The position numbers and the translations under genes were made by a program. Positions 6,425 through 14,638 of a DNA stretch of 40,918 nucleotides are shown piece after piece. This stretch comes from Phenylobacterium sp. (lineage in GTDB: Bacteria; Pseudomonadota; Alphaproteobacteria; Caulobacterales; Caulobacteraceae), in NCBI RefSeq assembly GCF_019636135.1, contig NZ_JAHBYD010000038.1:1-40918 (forward strand), in the 5' to 3' direction. A model generated the notes under the pieces. That model did not search any database. It was not told where the DNA came from and worked only from the letters and a program-made list of their open reading frames with translations. Position 1 is the stretch's first letter. Each line of letters starts with the position of its first letter.

Positions 6425-8052
6425 GCCTGGAACTGAGCTTCCACGGCGCGGCCGGCTGCGTCACCGGTTTCTGCGCGCGGCTGACGACGGCGCGGGCCAG
6501 CGTGCTGGTCGACTGCGGCATGTTCCAGGGCCCGAAGACCCTGAAGGCGCTCAACTACGGGCCCTTCCCGTTCGCGGCCGGCGAGATCGACGCGGTGCTG
6601 CTGACCCACGCCCATATCGACCACTCGGGCCTGCTGCCGAAGCTGATGCGCGCCGGCTTCCGCGGCCCGATCCTGGCCACGGCGGGGACCCGCGACCTCT
6701 GCGCCGTGATGCTGCCGGACGCCGGCGACATCCAGGAGAGCGAGGTGCGCCGCCTCAACCGCCGCAACCAGCAGCGCGGCCGCGACGCGGTGGAGCCGAT
6801 CTATACCGCCCGCGACGCCCGCAGGACGCTGGAGCGGTTCCGGACGGTGAAGCTCGGCCGGCAGGTCGAGGTCGCGCCGGGGATCATCGCCCGCTACTGG
6901 GAGTCCGGCCACATCCTCGGCTCGGCGTCCGTCGAGGTGACGGTCGAGACCGAAGACGGGCCGGTGACCCTGCTGTTCTCCGGCGACCTGGGCCCGGGCG
7001 GCCGTGACTTCCTGCCCGACCCCGAGGGGCCGTCGGGCGTCGACCACCTGATCGTCGAGTCCACCTACGGCGGGCGCTCGCGCCCCATGCTCGACCCGGC
7101 CGCGCGGCGGCGCCTGCTGGCCCGGGAACTGCGCGACGCCCACCGCGCCGGCGGCCCGTTGCTGATCCCGGCCTTCGCGGTCGAGCGCTCGCAGGAACTG
7201 CTCGCCGACCTGCAGATACTCACCCGCGAGGGTGAAATCCCCGAGGCCGACATCTTTCTGGACTCGCCGCTGGCCATCGAGGCGACGGAGGTGTTCCAGA
7301 GGCGCGGCTGGAGCCCGGTAATGGAGGCCAACCCGTTCGTGGACCTGCGCTCCAGCGGACGCCTCAAGTTCCTGAAGGCGCCGTCCGAGAGCGACCGGCT
7401 GGAGCGGCTGCGCGGCTGGCACGTGATCCTGGCGGCCAGCGGCATGTGCGACGCGGGCCGGGTGCGCAAGCACCTGAAGCGCCTGCTCTGGCGGCGCGAG
7501 GCCACCGTGCTGCTGCCGGGCTTCCAGGCGCAGGGCACGCTGGGGCGGATCCTCGCCGACGGGGCGAAGACGGTGAGCATCGAGGGCGAACCCATATCGG
7601 TGCGCGCCCGGGTGCGTTCGCTCGACATCTACTCCGGCCACGCCGACCGCGAGGGCCTGGTGCGCTGGGCGTCGGCCCGCGGTCCGGTCCGCGGCCACGT
7701 GTTCCTGGCGCACGGCGAACCGGACGGCCTGGCGGGGCTGCGCGAAGGGCTGGCGAAGGCGGGGTTCGATCCGGCGCGGCTGGCGATCCCGGCCCTGGAC
7801 GAACGCTTCACCCTGTCGAGGGCGGCCGCCACGCCGCAGCCCGGCCCGGCGCGGATCCTGCCGGCGGCCGCGTCGCGGCCCGACTGGCACAACGCCCGCG
7901 CCCGCCTGCTGCTCGACCTCAACGCCCGCCTGGAGGCCCTTCCGGACGACGCGGCGAGGGAAGCGTTGCTGGAAGGGCTGTCGAAAGCGGTCGCGCGCGG
8001 CCCCGCCGTTGACGCCGCTCAAGGCGCGCCCGCGCGAGAGGCGGCAGTCTGA
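6421..8052 (+). CDS. beta-CASP metallo-beta-lactamase-fold RNA hydrolase
   Basis: 543 residues. The metallo-beta-lactamase core carries the zinc motif THAHIDHSG and later the metal ligands of SGHILGSAS and FSGDLG. The beta-CASP insert (about 215-360) includes LIPAFAVERSQELL. The C-terminal part, with LAASGMCDAGRV, SGHADREGL and VFLAHGEPDG, is the RNA-specificity region of the CPSF73/RNase J/YsH1 clan. Most characterised members cut or trim RNA, and this is the expected activity here. A low-complexity tail of about 80 residues follows (from roughly 465). The ATG is chosen because it overlaps the upstream stop (ATGA) and the protein starts at the first beta strand (LELSFHGAAGCVTG). An RNase paired with a release-factor-like protein suggests RNA or ribosome quality control. 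Confidence 0.9.
   Translation: MSLELSFHGAAGCVTGFCARLTTARASVLVDCGMFQGPKTLKALNYGPFPFAAGEIDAVLLTHAHIDHSGLLPKLMRAGFRGPILATAGTRDLCAVMLPDAGDIQESEVRRLNRRNQQRGRDAVEPIYTARDARRTLERFRTVKLGRQVEVAPGIIARYWESGHILGSASVEVTVETEDGPVTLLFSGDLGPGGRDFLPDPEGPSGVDHLIVESTYGGRSRPMLDPAARRRLLARELRDAHRAGGPLLIPAFAVERSQELLADLQILTREGEIPEADIFLDSPLAIEATEVFQRRGWSPVMEANPFVDLRSSGRLKFLKAPSESDRLERLRGWHVILAASGMCDAGRVRKHLKRLLWRREATVLLPGFQAQGTLGRILADGAKTVSIEGEPISVRARVRSLDIYSGHADREGLVRWASARGPVRGHVFLAHGEPDGLAGLREGLAKAGFDPARLAIPALDERFTLSRAAATPQPGPARILPAAASRPDWHNARARLLLDLNARLEALPDDAAREALLEGLSKAVARGPAVDAAQGAPAREAAV
8009..8022 (+). promoter_or_regulatory. possible FNR/FixK-type box before the DUF883 gene
   Basis: TTGAC-GCCG-CTCAA lies inside the 3' end of the metallo-hydrolase gene. 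Its centre is 41.5 bases from about 8057, which would leave a 49-base leader before the ATG at 8106. Being inside a GC-rich coding region it could be chance. Confidence 0.35.
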
Positions 8053-8105
8053 CCCCTGAGCCGTCGTGGCCGCGTCCGGCGGTCGCCATCCTGAGGAGAA
8101 GATCC

Positions 8106-8414
8106 ATGTCCAAGTCCCTGACCAAACAGATCCGCCACGACCTCGAGGACACGCTCGAGGACGTCGCCAAGGCCCTGCGGAAGGCCGCCGACAGCCTGAG
8201 CGACGACGCCGAGACCGCGCTTGCGCAGGCGTCCCAGGCGCTGCGGGACGCGGCGGAACGGGTCGCCGAGAAGGCGCCGCCCGAGGTCCGCTATCTCGCG
8301 GACAAGGCGGTCGCCGAGGCCAAGGCCCATCCCATCGCCACAGCCGCCGCGGCGCTCTCGGCCACCGCCGCCCTGATCACCCTGCTCGGCCTGGGCCGGC
8401 GCAAGGGAGCCTAG
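8106..8414 (+). CDS. DUF883/ElaB-YqjD-like membrane-anchored small protein
   Basis: 102 residues. A long amphipathic helix rich in Ala, Asp, Glu and Lys with heptad spacing (about 5-75) is followed by one membrane segment (about 78-97, reading IATAAAALSATAALITLLGL) and a basic GRRKGA end. This layout matches the ElaB/YqjD/YgaM family, C-tail-anchored inner-membrane proteins; E. coli YqjD binds ribosomes in stationary phase. The family assignment rests on layout and composition more than on fixed motifs. An AGGAGAAG Shine-Dalgarno stands just before the ATG. It follows the baeRF/metallo-hydrolase pair by 53 bases and may join that operon or use the possible FixK box at 8009. Confidence 0.78.
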   Translation: MSKSLTKQIRHDLEDTLEDVAKALRKAADSLSDDAETALAQASQALRDAAERVAEKAPPEVRYLADKAVAEAKAHPIATAAAALSATAALITLLGLGRRKGA

Positions 8415-8434
8415 AATCCGGTCCGGCCCACGGA

Positions 8435-9994
8435 TCAGGCTCCGCGCCGGCCGCCGGCCGCGTCCCAGGTGTCCGGGGTGACGCCGGCCTGGCGCAGGAC
8501 GGCGCGCTTGGCCTTGCCGGTGGGCGTGCGGGGGATCTCGTCGACGAGCTCGATGTAGCGCGGGACCATGAAGGCCGGCATGGCCGCGGCCATGAAGGCG
8601 TGCAGCGCCGGCGGGTCGAGGACGCGTCCGGGGCGGAGCAGGGCGACCAGCTTGATGTCGTCGTCCCAGAGCTGGGAGCGGACGCCCACCGCCGAACAGG
8701 CCTCGATATCGGGATGGCGCAGGGCGACGTTCTCGATCTCCTCCGACGAGATGTTCTCGCCACGACGGCGGATACGGTCGTCCTTGCGCTCCAGGAAGAC
8801 GTAGGCGCCGTCGGGCGCGCGGCGGAACAGGTCGCCGGTGTGGAACCACAGGTTCCGCCAGGCGCGCACGGTGTCTTCGGGGCGGCGCCAGTAGCCTTGG
8901 TTCAGGACGAAGGGCTCGTCGGCGCGCAGGATCAGTTCGCCCGGTTCCCCGTCGGGGACCTCGCGGTCGTGGTCGTCGACGATGCGGCAGTGATAGCCCT
9001 CGCGCAGGTGGCCGCAGCTTCCGTCCAGTTCGTCCAGCCAGCCGCGCGAGGCGATGGGCGGGCTGATCTCGGTCATGTTGAAGACGGTGGAGAACTTGAG
9101 GCCCAGCCGCCGGGCGATCGGGCGGAAGTTCTCCGGGATGCGGCCGGTGCCCACATACCTCAGCGGCGATCCCCGGAATCCCTCGGGCAGTCCGGCCTGG
9201 CCGAGGAAGGCCAGGAAGGCGGCCATCAGGCCGGCGAAGTTGCAGCCGTAGCGCTCGATGTCGGACCAGAACTGCGACCCGCTGAACCGCTCGCGGAACA
9301 CGACGTGACGCCGGTGCAGGATGCTGGCGGCGATCGTGCCGCGTCCGCCGGTGTGGAACAGCGGCGCCACCGAATAGGCGACGACCGGCTCGTCGATGTC
9401 GTGGCCGCGCGCGCCGGCCGCCACCTGGCCCCACGGGATCAGCACGCCCTTCGGATTGCCGGTGGTGCCGGACGTGAACAGCATGAGGGCGAGGTCGTGG
9501 AGGCCCGGCGGCTCTGGCGCGTCGATTGCGGCCTCGACGGGCGCCGGCGCGGGCGATAGCGGCGACAGGCGGGTCGGCGGGGCGCCGTCGCCGTCGTCCA
9601 GCACCAGGATGACGGGGCCGCCGGCCAGTTCGCCCGCGACCGCGTCCACGGCCGCGACGTAGCGGCGATGCACGATGATGTGGCCGGGCTCGCAGTAGTT
9701 CAGCACCTGGGCCAGGATCGCGCCCTGGTATTCGAGGTTCAGCGGCGCCTCCAGCGCGCGCAGCCAGCCGAGGCCCATCCAGACCCCGACGGCGTCGGCG
9801 CAGGTCGGGATCAGGGTCGCGACGTGGGCGCCGGCCCGGACGCCTGAGGCCGCCAGGGCGTCGCGCCACGCCAGGGCGTGGGCGTGCATCGCGCCGAAGG
9901 TCCAGGGCTCGCCGTCCACCATCTGGAAGAACGGCCGCCCGGGTTGCTCGGCGGCGGCCTGGGCCAGGGCGGCGGGGAGGGCGGCGGGCGTCAT
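8435..9994 (-). CDS. acyl-CoA synthetase (AMP-forming ligase)
   Basis: 519 residues of the ANL adenylating superfamily. Motifs in order: the phosphate loop LMLFTSGTTGNPKGV, the FNMTEISPP block, FHTGDLFRR with GAYVFLERKDD, the hinge RIRRRGENISSEEIENV, and the catalytic-lysine region RTPTGKAKRAVL near the C-terminus. It activates a carboxylic acid to an acyl-AMP and then a CoA thioester; the substrate cannot be read from sequence. It resembles crotonobetaine/carnitine-CoA ligase types but I would not name it caiC. The start at 9994 overlaps the stop of the upstream crotonase (ATGA). It is the last gene of the transporter-crotonase-crotonase-ligase operon, which points to uptake and CoA-activated breakdown of an organic acid. 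Confidence 0.9.
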   Translation of the reverse strand: MTPAALPAALAQAAAEQPGRPFFQMVDGEPWTFGAMHAHALAWRDALAASGVRAGAHVATLIPTCADAVGVWMGLGWLRALEAPLNLEYQGAILAQVLNYCEPGHIIVHRRYVAAVDAVAGELAGGPVILVLDDGDGAPPTRLSPLSPAPAPVEAAIDAPEPPGLHDLALMLFTSGTTGNPKGVLIPWGQVAAGARGHDIDEPVVAYSVAPLFHTGGRGTIAASILHRRHVVFRERFSGSQFWSDIERYGCNFAGLMAAFLAFLGQAGLPEGFRGSPLRYVGTGRIPENFRPIARRLGLKFSTVFNMTEISPPIASRGWLDELDGSCGHLREGYHCRIVDDHDREVPDGEPGELILRADEPFVLNQGYWRRPEDTVRAWRNLWFHTGDLFRRAPDGAYVFLERKDDRIRRRGENISSEEIENVALRHPDIEACSAVGVRSQLWDDDIKLVALLRPGRVLDPPALHAFMAAAMPAFMVPRYIELVDEIPRTPTGKAKRAVLRQAGVTPDTWDAAGGRRGA

Positions 9995-10713
9995 GCCAGG
10001 CTCCGCACGACGTGGTCGTAGGCCTGGTCCAGGCCCAGCAGCAGGTCCGCCTTCTTCGCCCGGTAGGCGCCGGCGTCCAGGCGCGCGAGGGCGTGCAGGA
10101 ACGCCGCCGCCGCCTCGCGGGGCGCCGCGTCGTCGTCGAACAGGCGATGCACGAAGCCGATCTCCTCGGCCTGCTCGCCGGTGATCAGGTCGCCGGTGAA
10201 CGTCAGCGGCGCGACCCAGGTCTGGCCCACCAGGCGCGGCAGCTTGTAGGACCAGCCCTCGCAGCCCCAGAGGCCCAGCTTGATGCGCGGGTCGCCGATC
10301 CTGCAGCCCCGCGTCGACAGGCGGAAATCGCAACTGCTGGCGTAGTCGTAGCCCGCGCCCACCGCATAGCCGTGCATCAGGGCCACCGTGGGCTTCAGGC
10401 AGTTGCGGAAGGCCGAGGTCACGTCGTTCAGCAGGATCGGGCCGACGCCCACGTCCAGCGGCACGCGGCGGTGCTTCAGCCGATCGGGCCAGCCGTCGGC
10501 GCCGTGCGGCTTGATGTCGTCGCCCGCGCAGAAGGCGCGCCCGGCGCCCGAGAGCACGATGACCCGGACCTCATCGTCGTCCTCGCCCGCGCGGAGCGCG
10601 TCGTAGAGGCCCTCGTGCTGCTCGAAGCCCAGGGAGTTCAGGCGCTCGGGGTTGTTGAGGATCAGGTGGAGGACGGGGCCGTCGCGTTCCACCAGCGGGG
10701 AGGGCCGGTCCAT
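9991..10713 (-). CDS. enoyl-CoA hydratase/isomerase family protein, atypical active site (copy 1)
   Basis: 240 residues of the crotonase fold. The oxyanion-hole segments are AFCAGDDIKPHG and HGYAVGAGYDYASSCDFRL. By alignment to rat enoyl-CoA hydratase, catalytic Glu144 falls on an Asp (GYDYA) and Glu164 on an Arg (GDPRIKLG). Standard hydration is therefore doubtful; isomerase, hydrolase, decarboxylase or another activity is possible. A Glu in GCEGWSYKLPRLVG could be a substitute acid. The neighbouring crotonase shares the same changes. The start lies two bases from the upstream gene's stop, and the stop overlaps the ligase start. It is slightly shorter than usual for the family. Confidence 0.88.
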   Translation of the reverse strand: MDRPSPLVERDGPVLHLILNNPERLNSLGFEQHEGLYDALRAGEDDDEVRVIVLSGAGRAFCAGDDIKPHGADGWPDRLKHRRVPLDVGVGPILLNDVTSAFRNCLKPTVALMHGYAVGAGYDYASSCDFRLSTRGCRIGDPRIKLGLWGCEGWSYKLPRLVGQTWVAPLTFTGDLITGEQAEEIGFVHRLFDDDAAPREAAAAFLHALARLDAGAYRAKKADLLLGLDQAYDHVVRSLA

Positions 10714-10715
10714 GG

Positions 10716-11531
10716 TCAGCGGCCCGTGAAGCGCGGCGGGCGCCGCTCGTTCCAGGCGCGGATGCCCTCGTCCTTGTCCTCGATGACGTTGGTCTGGCGC
10801 ACGGCCAGGCAGTGGGACATGGCGGTCTCGAAGGCCATGTCGAGCTGGGCCAGCGTCATCTCCTTCTTCACCGCCAGCGAGCGGGTCGGCAGGCGCGCCA
10901 GCGTCACGGCGAAGGCCCTGGCCTCCTCGGCGAGGGCGGCGGCGGGATGCAGGCGGTGGACGAGGCCGATCCGCAGCGCCTCGGCCGCGCTCATGGCCTC
11001 GCCGGTCAGCAGCATCCAGGTGGCGCGCGACTGGCCGATCAGGCGGGGCAGGACGTAGGTCAGGCCCGTGGCCGCGTGGCGGGCCTGCAGGATGCGCGGG
11101 TCGCCCAGCCGGGCGTCGTCGGCCGCGATCCGGAAGTCGCAGACGGCCGCCAGGTCCAGCCCCAGCCCCAGCGTCTCGCCGTCGAGGACCGCCACGACCG
11201 GCCTGTTCGCCGCCCGCACGGTGCGGAGCATGTGCTGCTCGACCACGGGCGCCAGGCCATGCGGCCCGCCGGACCGGCGGTGGCGGAAGCGGTCCGGCCA
11301 GTCGCCCATCTCGCCCGGCGTGTCGCCGCCACAGAAGTCCCCGCCGCGGCCGCTGATCAGGATCGCGCGGACGTCGGGGTCCTCGCAGCCTTCGGCCACC
11401 CGCTCGGCGAGGGCCATCATCATCGGATGGTCCAGCGCGTTGCGCCGGCCGGGGCGGTCCAACTCGATGTGGAGCACGCTGTCGGCGATGCGGGCGTGGA
11501 CGGCGCCGGCGCCGGTGGTGGTCTCGGGCAT
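10716..11531 (-). CDS. enoyl-CoA hydratase/isomerase family protein, atypical active site (copy 2)
   Basis: 271 residues, crotonase fold, a sister of the next gene. Shared traits are a WPDRFRHRR segment (WPDRLKHRR in copy 1), GLGLDLAAVCDFRI, and a GDPRI block where family members usually carry the catalytic Glu. The usual Glu144/Glu164 pair is replaced by Asp and Arg, as in copy 1. The C-terminal end, TNVIEDKDEGIRAWNERRPPRF, is normal for crotonases and is missing from copy 1. The ATG at 11531 is chosen because it follows directly on the transporter stop; a longer frame upstream is a shadow of the transporter gene. The two copies may form a mixed oligomer or act on successive intermediates of the same acid. 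Confidence 0.88.
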   Translation of the reverse strand: MPETTTGAGAVHARIADSVLHIELDRPGRRNALDHPMMMALAERVAEGCEDPDVRAILISGRGGDFCGGDTPGEMGDWPDRFRHRRSGGPHGLAPVVEQHMLRTVRAANRPVVAVLDGETLGLGLDLAAVCDFRIAADDARLGDPRILQARHAATGLTYVLPRLIGQSRATWMLLTGEAMSAAEALRIGLVHRLHPAAALAEEARAFAVTLARLPTRSLAVKKEMTLAQLDMAFETAMSHCLAVRQTNVIEDKDEGIRAWNERRPPRFTGR

Positions 11532-11533
11532 GG

Positions 11534-12835
11534 TCAGTGTTCGCCCGGGCCCTGGGCCGGGGCGTCCTTGGCGAACTTGAGGAGGAGGGTGGCGGGCGCG
11601 ACGCCCAGGAGCAGCACCGCGAAGCACCAGAAGGCCGGCCGATAGTCGCCGAACACGTCGTAGACGTAGGCCGCCACCGGCGAGGAGACGAGGATCAGGG
11701 GCAGGGTCGCGCTCCTGAGCAGCCCGCTCGCCGCGCCGTAGGAGCGCGTGCCGAAGGTGTCGGCCACCGCGACGGCCGCCAGCGGCACGAGGCCGCTCAG
11801 CCCCAGGCCGTAGATGGCGGCGCTGGGCAGGGCGACGGCGAAGCCGTGGCCGGCGGCGAAGGCCACGGTCCCCAGGAACTGGGCCGCCGTGACGGCGATG
11901 ATCGCCAGGCGCACGCCCACGCCGTCGGAGATCCAGCCGATGATCGGCTTGCCGAAGGCGGCGACGGCGGCCTCGACGGAGAGGACCAGGGCGGCCTGCT
12001 CGGCGGTCAGCCCCATGCCGCGCATGTGGCCGAACAGGTGCAGGTTCAGGCCGGACCACACGCAGTTCATCAGGCCGAACACGAGGACCAGGCCCCAGAA
12101 GCCCCGGTGGGCGAGGGTGCGCCGGATCGACCACTCCGGATCGGGCCGCGGTCCGGCCGCCGCAGGCCCGGCGTCGGCGTCGCCCGCGCCGTTGTCGATC
12201 TTCAGGCCCATGTCGGCCGGCCGCGCCCGCAGCAGGAAGAGGATCACCGGCAGGGCCACGGCCAGGGTCGCCAGGCCCAGCGAGGCATAGGCGGTCCGCC
12301 AGCCCCACAGGCCGATGACGAACGTCGCCAGCGGCGCGACCACCACGCCCGCCATCGAGGCGCCGAGGGCGTCGATCGCCAGGGTGAAGCCCAGGCGGCG
12401 GCGGAACCATTCCACGAGGATGCGGCTGGTGCCGAAGTTGCTGATCGCCACCCAGCCGACGCCCGACATCGCCCCGAACAGCAGGTAGAGCAGCCATAGC
12501 TGCTGCGCGCTCGAACTCAGCACATAGCCGAGGGCGAGGAGCGCGGCGCCGGCGGCGAGCACGATGCGCGGGGAGTAGCGGTCGAGCGCGCGGCCGATCA
12601 GGGGCGCGGAGAGGGCGCCGCTGACCTGGGCGCAGGTGAACGCCAGCGAGATCTGCAACCGCCCGACGCCGAAGCCCTCGGCCATCTCCGGCAGGAAGAT
12701 GCCGCGCGAATAGAAGAAGGCGCCCGAGAGGACCGACAGCACGGTGCAGCCGAACAGCACCACCCAGCCGTAGAAGACGCGGGGTGGCCTCACGCCGGCG
12801 CGGGTCTCGGGGGTGGCCAGGTCCATGCCGTACAT
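11534..12835 (-). CDS. MFS transporter, probable organic-acid uptake
   Basis: About 433 residues with twelve hydrophobic segments in two halves separated by a polar loop (about 185-215). The MFS loop motifs are weak: LIGRALDRYSPR after helix 2 and IGWISDGVGVR in the second half. The layout resembles the monocarboxylate/oxalate-formate branch. It heads the crotonase-crotonase-ligase operon, so it probably imports the acid that the ligase activates. Two ATG codons (12835 and 12826) are possible; the first has a weak GAGG upstream. The gene diverges from a LysR regulator with a symmetrical operator between them (12869-12889), so it is probably induced by its substrate. Confidence 0.87.
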   Translation of the reverse strand: MYGMDLATPETRAGVRPPRVFYGWVVLFGCTVLSVLSGAFFYSRGIFLPEMAEGFGVGRLQISLAFTCAQVSGALSAPLIGRALDRYSPRIVLAAGAALLALGYVLSSSAQQLWLLYLLFGAMSGVGWVAISNFGTSRILVEWFRRRLGFTLAIDALGASMAGVVVAPLATFVIGLWGWRTAYASLGLATLAVALPVILFLLRARPADMGLKIDNGAGDADAGPAAAGPRPDPEWSIRRTLAHRGFWGLVLVFGLMNCVWSGLNLHLFGHMRGMGLTAEQAALVLSVEAAVAAFGKPIIGWISDGVGVRLAIIAVTAAQFLGTVAFAAGHGFAVALPSAAIYGLGLSGLVPLAAVAVADTFGTRSYGAASGLLRSATLPLILVSSPVAAYVYDVFGDYRPAFWCFAVLLLGVAPATLLLKFAKDAPAQGPGEH

Positions 12836-12868
12836 CACCGGGCGCCTCGCGCGCCGGCAACCCGCCAA

Positions 12869-12889
12869 GCGATAGGCAGTTGCTATCGC
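12869..12889. promoter_or_regulatory. LysR-type operator palindrome
   Basis: A perfect inverted repeat, GCGATAG-N7-CTATCGC, containing the T-N11-A core expected for LysR regulators (T at 12873, A at 12885). It lies in the 140-base divergent space, about 34 bases from the transporter ATG and 87 bases before the LysR ATG. Confidence 0.75.
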
Positions 12890-12975
12890 CCCTGTCGCTG
12901 CAGGCATCGGTTTGGGCGTTGGATCGTCCGCGCCGCCCGTGGTTAGCTGGAGGCCGGAAGCGGCGGGAGGAGGCC

Positions 12976-14004
12976 ATGGCGACCGCGTCGAACCACGCCC
13001 ACTTCGCGCGCCGCATGGACGATTTCTCGCGGCTGCTGACCTTCGACGCCCTGAGGCGCTTCGTCGCCGTGGCCGAATACGGCGGCTTCCGGCAGGCGGC
13101 GCGGCGCCTGCACATCGCCCAGCCCAGCCTGTCGCGTTCGATCCAGGACCTGGAGCGCCGGGTCGGGTCGCGGCTGTTCGTGCGCGGAGGGCGGGGCGTG
13201 ACGCTGACCCCGGTCGGCGCGGTGCTGCTGAAGCACGCGCAGGTCATCTACGCCGACATGCGCCGCGCGGCCGACGAGATCGGCTCGATGCGCGCCGAGG
13301 TGCGGGGCGAACTGATCGTGGGCATCAACGCCAGCCTCGCGCCGCTCTTCCTGCCCAAGGTGATCGCCGCCTTCACCGCCGAGCTTCCGGCCGTCCGGGT
13401 CTACATGGTCGAGACGCGCGTCGACCACCTGCTGGCGGGGGTGGCCGAAAGCGAGTTCGAGATCGCGCTGGCGCCCGCGCCCGCCCAGCCGTTGGCGCCC
13501 GACCTCGAGGCCGAGCATGTGGGCGACTTCCCCTACGTGGTCGCCGCGCGGCCGGACCACCCGCTGGCCCAGGGCCAGGACGTGGCGATCGAGGAGCTCT
13601 GGCGCCATCCGTGGATCCTGCCCGAGCCCGGGACGATGGCGGCCCGGCGGATGGACGACCTCTTCCTGGCGGCGGGCGGCGGCTACCCGCCCGACGGCCT
13701 GTTCCGCACGGCGTCCTCCACCCTGGGCAAGGCGCTGGCGCGCGAGACGGGAAGCCTGTTCGTCGCGCCGCTGCTCACCCTGCGCAGCGAGCTGGCGGCG
13801 GGCGTGTTCCGGGTGGTGCGGGCGCCGGGCCTGCAACTGACCCACGATGTGGCGATCATCCGCCGGAGCGTGGAATCCGCGGCCCCTGCGACCCGCATCT
13901 TCGCGAGCAAGGTCCGCGCCGTCGCGAAGGCGCTCGAGGCGGACTCCCAGGACTTCATGGCCGCGGTCGACCCTCCGAGACGGCCCGGACCCGCAACGAC
14001 TTGA
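12976..14004 (+). CDS. LysR-family transcriptional regulator
   Basis: 342 residues. The N-terminal winged helix-turn-helix (about 18-78) reads FDALRRFVAVAEYGGFRQAARRL then HIAQPSLSRSIQDLE; the effector-binding domain is about 105-315. The ATG at 12976 has GGGAGGAGG just upstream; a longer frame to 12784 would cover the operator and part of the divergent transporter, so I reject it. It most likely binds the T-N11-A palindrome at 12869-12889 and controls both itself and the transporter/acyl-CoA operon, with the imported acid or its CoA ester as inducer (inference). It ends just before a FixK box at 14001 that belongs to the next operon. Confidence 0.92.
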   Translation: MATASNHAHFARRMDDFSRLLTFDALRRFVAVAEYGGFRQAARRLHIAQPSLSRSIQDLERRVGSRLFVRGGRGVTLTPVGAVLLKHAQVIYADMRRAADEIGSMRAEVRGELIVGINASLAPLFLPKVIAAFTAELPAVRVYMVETRVDHLLAGVAESEFEIALAPAPAQPLAPDLEAEHVGDFPYVVAARPDHPLAQGQDVAIEELWRHPWILPEPGTMAARRMDDLFLAAGGGYPPDGLFRTASSTLGKALARETGSLFVAPLLTLRSELAAGVFRVVRAPGLQLTHDVAIIRRSVESAAPATRIFASKVRAVAKALEADSQDFMAAVDPPRRPGPATT

Positions 14005-14014
14005 TGGGCGTCAA
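14001..14014 (+). promoter_or_regulatory. FNR/FixK-type box before moaB
   Basis: TTGAT-GGGC-GTCAA, one base short of the consensus half-sites. The centre is 41.5 bases before about 14049, twenty bases ahead of the moaB ATG; GAGGAT at 14037-14042 is a poor -10. The box overlaps the last codon and stop of the LysR gene. Confidence 0.65.
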
Positions 14015-14068
14015 GGCGGGCCGCGCGCCGGCGCCCGAGGATCATGGCCGAGATTCGAGGCCATCCGC

Positions 14069-14638
14069 ATGACCGTCGCCGACGCCGCCAGGGCGCCCAA
14101 GGCCCCCGGCATCCATCCCGGCCTGCCGTTCCATCCGCTGTCGATCGCCGTGCTGACGATCTCGGACACGCGGACGGAGGAGACCGACACGTCGGGCGGC
14201 CTGCTGGCCGACCGCCTGCAGGCGTCCGGCCACCGGCTGGCGGCCAGGGCCATCGTCGCCGACGAGGTGGACGCGATCCGGGCCCGGATCCGCGCCTGGG
14301 CCGACGATCCGGGGATCGACGTGATCCTGACCACCGGCGGCACCGGGTTTGCGCCCCGCGACGTGACGCCGGAGGCGGTCCGGCCGCTGCTCGCCCGCGA
14401 GATGGACGGCTTCCCGGTCGTGTTCCACCAGGCCAGCCAGGCCACGGTCGGCGTCTCGACCCTGCAGTCGCGGGCGCTCGCGGGGCAGATCGGCGAGACC
14501 TTCATCTTCTGCGTGCCGGGCTCCACCGGCGCCTGCCGCGATGCGTGGGACCTGGTGCTGGCGCTCGAATTCGACAGCCGGTTCAAGCCCTGTTCGCTCG
14601 TCGGCCAGGTTCCCCGCTACCGGGGGGTTTGCGCGTGA
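14069..14638 (+). CDS. moaB: molybdenum cofactor biosynthesis protein B
   Basis: 189 residues of the MoaB/MogA fold. Motifs are LTISDTRTEETDTSGG near the start, ILTTGGTGFAPRDVTPEA for molybdopterin binding and VPGSTGACRDAWD near the end. MoaB/Mog proteins adenylate molybdopterin before molybdenum insertion, though in some bacteria MoaB has lost that role. The protein has a 20-30 residue N-terminal extension over E. coli MoaB. The GTG of moeA overlaps its stop (GTGA). A FixK-type box 55-68 bases upstream links it to the demand for cofactor by nitrate reductase. Confidence 0.93.
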   Translation: MTVADAARAPKAPGIHPGLPFHPLSIAVLTISDTRTEETDTSGGLLADRLQASGHRLAARAIVADEVDAIRARIRAWADDPGIDVILTTGGTGFAPRDVTPEAVRPLLAREMDGFPVVFHQASQATVGVSTLQSRALAGQIGETFIFCVPGSTGACRDAWDLVLALEFDSRFKPCSLVGQVPRYRGVCA

